From Spirochaetales bacterium UBA6872 (GTDB taxonomy: Bacteria > Spirochaetota > Spirochaetia > Sphaerochaetales > Sphaerochaetaceae), in the NCBI GenBank assembly GCA_002452215.1, contig DKCO01000008.1, positions 1-20,084 of the forward strand: 20,084 nucleotides of DNA, written 5' to 3'. Below the pieces are notes generated by a model. It ran no database searches. It had not been told where the DNA came from and saw nothing but the letters and a program-made list of their open reading frames with translations. Position 1 is the first letter of the stretch. Each line of letters opens with the position of its first letter. This document shows positions 14,950 through 20,084 of the stretch, one piece after another. A program made the translations under genes and the position numbers.

Positions 14950-15725
14950 AATACAATTTGCACACGCATTCAAAATATTGCGGACATGGCAGTGGAACAA
15001 TTGAGGAATATGCTGATTACGCTTTGGAAAAAGGCTTTGATCTTCTTGGCTTTTCCGAGCATTGCCCATTTCCAAATGATTTCTACCATTCAACTAGAAT
15101 GTCATACAGCAAAATGAAAGACTATGAAAGTGATGTCAAAGCTATTGATGGCTATGGTTCACGTTTTCTTCTTGGATATGAGTGTGACTATTTCAAAAGA
15201 TGGAGATCCTATTTTGAAGAAATCAAAGAGCGAGTTGATTATTTGATAGCTGGTGTGCACTTGATTGTGCGTCCAAATGGTGAATATGCGACTCCATTCA
15301 CATCATCATTTTCCAGCAAGGATCTTCCTTTGTATGTTGATTCCTACACAAGTGCAATGGAAACTGGACTGTTTTCCTTTATGGCTCACCCGGATGTCTT
15401 TCTTTTGCATTGCAAATGGGATGAGAATGCAATATCTGCTAGCCGTGATATCATAGTTGCATCGAAAGAGCTTGGTATCCCTCTCGAAGTCAATGCAAAT
15501 GGGATAATAAAAGCTGAAAAGAGTGGCTCTCGAGATTGGGGCTATCCTAATAGGAATTTCTGGCTTCTGGCTAAAGAATATGGCATCAAAGCTGTTTGTT
15601 CTTCAGATGCGCATGAGGTTGAAAACCTTGATAAGCACTATGATGATGTACATGGCTTTGTCAATAGTATTGCCCTTGATTGCGTAGAGCCAAAATTTGA
15701 TAGAGGCAAGCTTGTTTTCAAATAG
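14946..15725 (+). CDS. PHP-domain phosphoesterase, histidinol-phosphatase (HisJ/HisK)-like
   Basis: PHP proteins are TIM-barrel metal enzymes; the closest named group is the HisJ-type histidinol-phosphate phosphatase. The 259-residue protein has the metal motifs in order: HTH with H6 and H8, H14 in CGHG, SEHCPFP with H39, the glutamate strand GYECDY, AGVHLIV, the FMAHPDVF histidine, the E of PLEVNANG and finally SSDAHEVENL. No histidine-biosynthesis gene is near, so the assignment to histidinol phosphate is uncertain; other sugar or nucleotide phosphates are possible. Its ATG overlaps the stop of the coiled-coil gene, so the two are translated together. It converges on the pseudouridine synthase gene with five bases between the stops and no clear terminator. 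Confidence 0.85.
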   Translation: MKYNLHTHSKYCGHGSGTIEEYADYALEKGFDLLGFSEHCPFPNDFYHSTRMSYSKMKDYESDVKAIDGYGSRFLLGYECDYFKRWRSYFEEIKERVDYLIAGVHLIVRPNGEYATPFTSSFSSKDLPLYVDSYTSAMETGLFSFMAHPDVFLLHCKWDENAISASRDIIVASKELGIPLEVNANGIIKAEKSGSRDWGYPNRNFWLLAKEYGIKAVCSSDAHEVENLDKHYDDVHGFVNSIALDCVEPKFDRGKLVFK

Positions 15726-15730
15726 CAAAA

Positions 15731-16966
15731 CTAGAACTCTGGTTTTGATGAGAATGTCATCTCCTCTCCAGTTCTTGGATGTTTGAATGTTATGCTTTCT
15801 GCGTGCAAGTACAGCCTTTCTCCGTCTTTTCTGTTGCCATAGAGCCTATCGCCCTTGATCGGATGCATCAATCCTGATGCGGCATGCACTCTCAGCTGAT
15901 GTGTTCTTCCTGTTTGCGGATAGAATCGCACTCTAGTGCATTTCTCGTCTCCGACCCATGCTACATTTATCTTTTCCCATCTTGTTATTGCATTCTTGCC
16001 ATTTTTGTAATCCACAATCTGGTAAGGCCTGTTGTCTACATCAAGTCGCAATGGCAAGTCGATTATGCCGTTGTCTTCCTTTATGACACCCTCGAGCATT
16101 GCAATGTAGCTTTTTTTTACTTCCCTTTTTTCGAATTGAATCGATAGTTTTTTTACGCTTTCCTTGTTAAAAGCAAGAATCAAAAGACCGGATGTATCCA
16201 TATCAAGGCGATGGACAGAGCATTGCTCGGGTGATGATGGAAATAGAGTATGGAAGCGATATGATGCAGAGTCAAGCTTCTCTGCTCCTCTTCCTGGAAC
16301 AGACAAAAGCCCTTCAGGTTTGTCGATTACGGCAATATCCTCATCTGCATACAGAAACCTTAAGCCGAGCATGTGAGCAAGCAATGGAGCACACCTTTCT
16401 TCACATGGTGGCCAGAATGTGCCATCAAGCCTGAATTCTGCTAGTGCTTTTATCTCGTAGTGTTTCTTCATTGCATGATTTATAAGCTTCAAGCCCGCGC
16501 AATCTCCTGTTCCTGTTGGGGCTTTATCGATATTGCATGAAATTCTTTCGCCGGAATAAGAATAGAAAGTGTATATCGATTTTAGTCTTGCTAGCGTTTC
16601 ATTGCTCAGTCTTGCACGCTCCTCGGTCAAATATTCTTCGCCATTTTCTATCCTGTCTGTCAAATCATGGATTTTCTTGTCATTTATCTCGACGATTTTT
16701 TCGAATTCTGTCACAGAGAAGCACGGTGGGACGTAGCCAGGGATTCTGTATGAGCCATTTATTGAGCCAGAATAGCCATACAAGATTTTCTCTTCTCCTG
16801 TACTTGTCATTGCAATCATTATTGCAAACATTTGGGTCTCTCTCAAATCGGAAAGAGGGTATTTCTCTTTATCAGGCGGTAATGAGTAAGAGTTTGAGCG
16901 TTTGAAGTCGTCGATTAAATCCAAAGCTTTCTTTTTTACATCTTTTGTAAACAAAAATGATTGCAT
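15731..16966 (-). CDS. RluA-family pseudouridine synthase with N-terminal extension
   Basis: The enzyme isomerises uridine to pseudouridine in rRNA or tRNA. The catalytic domain (about residues 200-411) has HRLDMDTSG with catalytic D255, the DKPEGLLSVPGR entry strand, and the QTGRTHQLRVHAA and GDRLYG motifs. The first 200 residues are not the usual S4 domain. They carry YGYSGSINGSYRIPGYVPPCF, a helical region, and APTGTGDCAGLKLINHA followed by FWPPCEERCAP. This matches the longer RluA subgroup of Vibrio and Bacteroidetes, where the extension has no assigned role. I chose the ATG at 16966; the in-frame TTG at 17002 overlaps the -35 box. No ribosome binding site is visible. Confidence 0.88.
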   Translation of the reverse strand: MQSFLFTKDVKKKALDLIDDFKRSNSYSLPPDKEKYPLSDLRETQMFAIMIAMTSTGEEKILYGYSGSINGSYRIPGYVPPCFSVTEFEKIVEINDKKIHDLTDRIENGEEYLTEERARLSNETLARLKSIYTFYSYSGERISCNIDKAPTGTGDCAGLKLINHAMKKHYEIKALAEFRLDGTFWPPCEERCAPLLAHMLGLRFLYADEDIAVIDKPEGLLSVPGRGAEKLDSASYRFHTLFPSSPEQCSVHRLDMDTSGLLILAFNKESVKKLSIQFEKREVKKSYIAMLEGVIKEDNGIIDLPLRLDVDNRPYQIVDYKNGKNAITRWEKINVAWVGDEKCTRVRFYPQTGRTHQLRVHAASGLMHPIKGDRLYGNRKDGERLYLHAESITFKHPRTGEEMTFSSKPEF

Positions 16967-16972
16967 TTGCTT

Positions 16973-17002
16973 ATCATACTTTCTTTTTGCATAAATGCAC
17001 AA
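16973..17002 (-). promoter_or_regulatory. Promoter of the pseudouridine synthase gene
   Basis: On the minus strand TTGTGC (16997-17002), 18 bp, TATGAT (16973-16978), then six bases (AAGCAA) to the ATG. Another leaderless-type arrangement. Confidence 0.5.
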
Positions 17003-17017
17003 TGTTCAAAATATTGT

Positions 17018-17046
17018 TTGCTATATGTTCAGCTCTCATTTAAAAT
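17018..17046 (+). promoter_or_regulatory. Promoter of the AGCS symporter gene
   Basis: TTGCTA (17018-17023), 17 bp, TAAAAT (17041-17046) predict a start near 17053. GAGGCAGGG (17067-17075) then serves as ribosome binding site for a TTG start at 17083. Confidence 0.5.
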
Positions 17047-17082
17047 TTGAAAGCTGTATTTGTTTTGAGGCAGGGTAATCGT

Positions 17083-18465
17083 TTGAAGGTATTTTATTTT
17101 GTATTCAACCTCCTTTGGGGAGATCTATTCTATATTCCAATCCCAGGCGGAAACAAAATTGGGATTTCTCTTTTAGTCCTGATTTTGATTCCTGTTGCTA
17201 TATATTTCACAATCTTGACGCGTTTTGTCCAATTCAGGCTCTTTGGCGATATGATACATATTACTTTGGAGAAGAAAAACAAGGATACAGGAGCAATCTC
17301 CGGAGTGCAAACATTGATCATATCGACAGCCACGAGAGTTGGAATGGGTAATCTTGTTGGAGTTGTTGCTGCAATTTCCGCCGGTGGCGCAGGAGCTGTA
17401 TTTTGGATGTGGATCTCAGCTCTCCTTGGTTCTGCAACAGCCTTTGCTGAGGCAACGCTTGCACAGAAGTATAAGCAGAAGGATTCTTTGTATGGAGGCT
17501 ATAGAGGAGGACCCGCCTACTATCTTCATGCGCTTTTCGCAGGACGAAAGAAGAAATCGATTCTGGCTCTCCTCTTTGCTCTATCTGCTCTTCTGTGTTG
17601 GTGTGGAATAAGCCAAGTCATAGGCAATTCATCTATATCGGCACTTGAAAATGCCTTTGATATACCACCTCTTGTTTCATCTTTCGTAATTGTTGCAATT
17701 GCTGCTGTGATTGTTCTTCGAAAGAATGCAACAGTAAAGGTTCTTGATGTGATTGTTCCTGTTATGGCTGGGCTCTATTTGTTTTTCACGATAATTATTA
17801 TTTGCAAGAATATCGCCCTTATTCCAAGCGTCTTTGAAAAGATATTCTCGGAGGCATTTGGTCTAAGGCAAGCCATTGCAGGCGGATTTGGCGCTGTGTT
17901 GATGAACGGAGTGAAGCGTGGCCTTTTCTCAAATGAAGCTGGGAGTGGAAGTGCGCCATGTGCTGCAGCAGCAACCGATGTGAAGCATCCTGCTGAAGCT
18001 GGTCTCTTGCAATCGTTTGGTGTCTTTATCGATACCATTTTGATTTGCTCTTGTTCTGCATTCATAATGCTTCTAGCTCCAAGTTCGTTGACGGATGGAC
18101 TTGTTGGTATGGATTTGCTCCAATGTGCAATGATCTACCACCTTGGCGAATTTGGAAATATCTTTGTTGCTATTATTGTCTTCTTGTTTAGTTTCTCGAC
18201 ATTCGTTGGTATCCTATTCTATGCAAGATGCAATGTTGCATATATCTTTGGCGACAAATGGTGGGCGCAAACTTTCTATAAATGCATTGCGCTTGCAATG
18301 CTTTTCATTGGTGGCCTTGCGACATATACATTCGTTTGGGATCTTGGAGACTTAGGAATTGCATTGATGACAATTTTAAATATGTTCGCTCTTTTGCCAC
18401 TATCAGGAGAAGTAGTAAAGCTTTTGAAGGAGTATGAAGGCAAAATGAAGAGCAATATCGGGTAA
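17083..18465 (+). CDS. Sodium/alanine (or glycine) symporter, AGCS family
   Basis: AGCS carriers import alanine or glycine with sodium or protons. The 460-residue membrane protein has the family signatures TRVGMGNLVGVVAAISAGG with FWMWISALLG after it, the GGYRGGPAYYL loop, and FSNEAGSGSAP followed by HPAEAGLLQSFGVFIDT. About eleven membrane helices fit. The start is uncertain. No ATG is available near the N-terminus; I prefer TTG at 17083, which follows a ribosome binding site, while the upstream in-frame TTG at 17047 lies directly on the -10 box. The last codons and stop run eight bases into the convergent tRNA-Pro gene, and no terminator is seen between them. Confidence 0.9.
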   Translation: MKVFYFVFNLLWGDLFYIPIPGGNKIGISLLVLILIPVAIYFTILTRFVQFRLFGDMIHITLEKKNKDTGAISGVQTLIISTATRVGMGNLVGVVAAISAGGAGAVFWMWISALLGSATAFAEATLAQKYKQKDSLYGGYRGGPAYYLHALFAGRKKKSILALLFALSALLCWCGISQVIGNSSISALENAFDIPPLVSSFVIVAIAAVIVLRKNATVKVLDVIVPVMAGLYLFFTIIIICKNIALIPSVFEKIFSEAFGLRQAIAGGFGAVLMNGVKRGLFSNEAGSGSAPCAAAATDVKHPAEAGLLQSFGVFIDTILICSCSAFIMLLAPSSLTDGLVGMDLLQCAMIYHLGEFGNIFVAIIVFLFSFSTFVGILFYARCNVAYIFGDKWWAQTFYKCIALAMLFIGGLATYTFVWDLGDLGIALMTILNMFALLPLSGEVVKLLKEYEGKMKSNIG

Positions 18466-18530
18466 GGCGGATTTGAACCGCCGACCCCTTGGTCCCGAAC
18501 CAAGTGCGCTAGCCCCTGCGCTACTACCCG
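18458..18530 (-). tRNA. tRNA-Pro (anticodon CGG)
   Basis: The minus strand gives a clean cloverleaf. Acceptor CGGGTAG pairs with TTACCCG, anticodon stem CTTGG/CCAAG holds the loop TTCGGGA with anticodon CGG and G at position 37. T stem GGCGG/CCGCC encloses TTCAAAT, and the discriminator is A. CCA is not encoded. Its 3' eight bases overlap the end of the AGCS gene on the other strand. Confidence 0.95.
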
Positions 18531-18542
18531 AGTTCCTAGAAG

Positions 18543-18571
18543 ATTATATTCTTTCGGTTGTTTGTTGTCTA
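18543..18571 (-). promoter_or_regulatory. Promoter of tRNA-Pro
   Basis: On the minus strand TAGACA (18566-18571), 17 bp, and perfect TATAAT (18543-18548). Start is predicted near 18536, six bases before the mature tRNA. Confidence 0.75.
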
Positions 18572-18599
18572 TAATCGATTTGCCTCAACATTTGCTCTC

Positions 18600-18627
18600 T
18601 TGCTTTTGTTGTTTGATTAGCTATATT
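18600..18627 (+). promoter_or_regulatory. Promoter of the DUF4186 gene
   Basis: TTGCTT (18600-18605), 16 bp, TATATT (18622-18627), then seven bases to the ATG at 18635. A GGAAGG at 18628-18633 ends one base before the ATG, too close to act as a ribosome binding site. Confidence 0.45.
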
Positions 18628-18634
18628 GGAAGGT

Positions 18635-19030
18635 ATGGAATATGATTTTGATTCTCTATTTTCTCGCCTTTCAGAGTCCGCTTTCAGACGTCGATTTCAT
18701 CTTAAGGAAAAAGACAAGGAGTATGTGTACAAGAAAGGCTATGATGAGATTGAAAGACAGGCTAGAGAGTTTATAGTCAAGAGGTTGGGTCCCTTCGAAA
18801 TATCGAATGATGGCAAGCAAACACCTATGAAAGGCCATCCTGTTTTTATCTCGCAACATGCAACAGCAACTTGTTGCCGTTCATGTCTTGAAAAGTGGCA
18901 CAAAATAAAAAAAGGGCATACGTTGACTGATGAAGAGATCGATTATATAGTCGCTGTATTGCTTGCATACATAAAAAGTGAGATGGCTGGATACGAATAC
19001 AAAGATAGCTATCCATCTTTATTTGGCTAA
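18635..19030 (+). CDS. DUF4186 family protein
   Basis: The 131-residue protein matches DUF4186, a small conserved bacterial family without known function. Diagnostic stretches are SAFRRRFHLKEKDKEYV, NDGKQTPMKGHPVFISQHATATCC and CRSCLEKWHKIKKG. Two cysteines in a row followed by CxxC (TCCRSCLEKW) and the GHP..QHATA histidines look like a metal-binding centre. It is soluble. I chose the ATG at 18635 because the in-frame TTG at 18626 overlaps the -10 box. It is convergent with the YoaK-like gene, and their stop codons share three bases (CTAA at 19027-19030). Confidence 0.88.
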   Translation: MEYDFDSLFSRLSESAFRRRFHLKEKDKEYVYKKGYDEIERQAREFIVKRLGPFEISNDGKQTPMKGHPVFISQHATATCCRSCLEKWHKIKKGHTLTDEEIDYIVAVLLAYIKSEMAGYEYKDSYPSLFG

Positions 19031-19692
19031 TTTGTCTTTTCGGTGTCTATAAACATCAAAAAAAGACTTATAAAGAGCAACAGAGGTGATATGCATATCG
19101 TTTTTAAGCCAAAACGATTTGAAAGTATTGCACCAATTCCTGCCCCGAGTGCAAAAGTCGCTATTACAAAGAGATAATGCAAAAACGATATGAAATCCTC
19201 TTTGTTTTTTGTATGTATGTATTTATAAAGATGCTCTGTTCCGGAGCGTAAGTTTCCGATACACATTGTGGATGCAAAAGACTTTCCTTTGAGTTTTCTG
19301 AAGCTTTCCACTTGTAGAGCACAAGATGCTGATACAATAGCGTTTGCGAGAAAATCAAGTTTTTTCGATATAAAGCCCACAGATAAAAGCATTGCAATCT
19401 CTAGAAGGAGAATTATCTGGCGCCAATGGATTTTGTTTTGCTTTGAAAGGAGCGTTCTTAACATTTCTGCTAAGAATATCCCAAAAGAAAAAGCTAGGAT
19501 TGGAATAAGATATCCAAGAGCTTTTGACCACTCCTTTGATAGCATGTTTGTTGCAAATAGGACTATGTTTCCTGTTTGTGCATTTGCAAATACACCACCT
19601 CTCATGACGTATGTATATGCATCTTGGAAGCCACCTGATAGTGTTAAAAAGAAGATAGTTATACTAGATTCTGACATTTGGAATGTTTTCAT
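19027..19692 (-). CDS. YoaK/DUF1275 family membrane protein
   Basis: The 221-residue protein has six or seven membrane helices and the hallmark N-terminal motif of the family, GGFQDAYTYVMRGGVFANAQT followed by GNIVLF (about residues 20-45). A second typical element is the short conserved stretch A-S-T-M-C-I-G-N-L-R-S-G-T in the middle. Members are predicted transporters of unknown substrate. The ribosome binding site is weak at best (AAGAG, with TATAAG only six bases before the ATG). It is divergent from the partial ATPase gene at the window end. Confidence 0.88.
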   Translation of the reverse strand: MKTFQMSESSITIFFLTLSGGFQDAYTYVMRGGVFANAQTGNIVLFATNMLSKEWSKALGYLIPILAFSFGIFLAEMLRTLLSKQNKIHWRQIILLLEIAMLLSVGFISKKLDFLANAIVSASCALQVESFRKLKGKSFASTMCIGNLRSGTEHLYKYIHTKNKEDFISFLHYLFVIATFALGAGIGAILSNRFGLKTICISPLLLFISLFLMFIDTEKTN

Positions 19693-19698
19693 TTTGCT

Positions 19699-19729
19699 CT
19701 TATAGTAGCAAAAGTTTCTAAATGGTCAA
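19699..19729 (-). promoter_or_regulatory. Possible promoter of the YoaK-like gene
   Basis: On the minus strand TTGACC (19724-19729) and TATAAG (19699-19704) are 19 bp apart, wider than ideal, and the -10 ends six bases before the ATG. A shifted -10, TACTAT, would give 16 bp. Confidence 0.3.
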
Positions 19730-19780
19730 TCAGGATCAAAAAGCTCCAAGTCATAATGTACACATGCATTGGCTAGAAAG

Positions 19781-19809
19781 TTCATATTTCTTTCTTTGTA
19801 TGCTAGAAT
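19781..19809 (+). promoter_or_regulatory. Promoter of the partial AAA-ATPase-like gene
   Basis: TTCATA (19781-19786), 17 bp, TAGAAT (19804-19809), then six bases to the ATG at 19816. The -10 hexamer is the same as that of panE, and there is no ribosome binding site. Confidence 0.45.
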
Positions 19810-19815
19810 GCAAAT

Positions 19816-20084
19816 ATGAAGAACATCATCACGTCTATATCCAGTTTCGAAGAGCTCATCAAAGCTGATGCTATTTATGTTGACAAGACAGACATCATTT
19901 ACTCTTTGATAGAAAAGGGTCCTGGGATGTTCTTCTGCTCTCGTCCGAGGCGATTTGGAAAGACGCTGACACTCTCGACGTTTGAGGCGATATTCAAGGG
20001 TAAGAAGGAGCTGTTCAAGGGCCTGAAGATATATGACAAGGACTATGATTGGAACGAGTATCCTGTAATACATATCGATCTCGG
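19816..20084 (+). CDS. PF09820-type AAA ATPase (AAA-ATPase_like/DUF1703 family), N-terminal part cut by window end
   Basis: The 89 visible residues match the start of this family closely: SFEELIKADAIYVDKTDII (residues 8-26), the Walker A region FFCSRPRRFGKTLTLS at about 36-51, then the FEAIFKGKKELFKGL helix and a YPVIHIDL strand. Full members are about 500-600 residues and end in a PD-(D/E)XK nuclease-like DUF1703 domain, not visible here. The family is often multi-copy in gut anaerobes; its role is unknown. ATG at 19816 is the only possible start, since TAG stands in frame at 19804. No ribosome binding site precedes it. Confidence 0.88.
   Translation, partial: MKNIITSISSFEELIKADAIYVDKTDIIYSLIEKGPGMFFCSRPRRFGKTLTLSTFEAIFKGKKELFKGLKIYDKDYDWNEYPVIHIDL

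Noticed and set aside
19726..20073. Minus-strand frame of 115 residues
   Set aside because: It is mostly antisense to the PF09820-type ATPase gene. The last 30 codons lie in the intergenic gap and read plausibly, but no start or homology supports them.
1..20084. CRISPR array, riboswitch or insertion sequence
   Set aside because: I saw no regularly spaced repeats, no transposase, and no recognisable riboswitch core in any leader; most leaders are too short to hold one.

Overview
The window looks like chromosomal DNA of a host-associated or anaerobic member of the Spirochaetota (Treponema/Sphaerochaeta-like). The strongest clue is the alanyl-tRNA synthetase. At 597 residues it has the short form known from spirochaetes, with no C-terminal C-Ala domain. 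An exported beta-barrel-like protein shows a cell with an outer membrane, and the base composition is AT-rich by eye. Genus-level placement is inference.

Positions 1-3200 are the loose, accessory-looking part. They hold the frameshifted C-terminal end of a Fic-family gene, long non-coding stretches, tRNA-Asp (minus) and tRNA-Phe (plus), each with its own promoter and terminator, and a DUF4143-type AAA ATPase/nuclease gene. Positions 3249-6929 hold a panE-like reductase overlapping a divergent DprA/Smf-like gene, then alaS. Positions 6980-9578 (minus) hold an OPT-family transporter followed by rlmN. An exported small barrel protein (9744-10226) faces a DUF606/YdcZ-type transporter (10277-11185). 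thrH, a two-TM mini-protein and a DksA/TraR-type zinc-finger gene follow on the plus strand. On the minus strand come a stand-alone DbpA-type RNA-binding domain protein and a metallo-beta-lactamase-fold hydrolase, four nucleotides apart.

From 13912 a coiled-coil protein of unknown function is translationally coupled (ATGA) to a PHP-family phosphoesterase. These converge on an RluA-type pseudouridine synthase with a long N-terminal extension. An AGCS amino-acid:cation symporter follows, and its stop codon lies inside the 3' end of a convergent tRNA-Pro(CGG). The window closes with DUF4186, a YoaK/DUF1275 membrane protein, and the start of a second ATPase gene of the PF09820 'AAA-ATPase_like' type, cut by the window end.

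No CRISPR array, intact insertion sequence, prophage or classical defence island is visible. The most interesting signal is in gene starts. At least six genes that begin transcription units have no Shine-Dalgarno sequence. Each instead has a -35/-10 promoter whose -10 hexamer ends 6-7 nt before the ATG, so the predicted transcript would begin at or next to the start codon (leaderless). Other genes in the same window (alaS, the barrel gene, thrH, the dksA-like gene, the DbpA-domain gene) have good ribosome binding sites at normal spacing. The window therefore seems to mix two start architectures.
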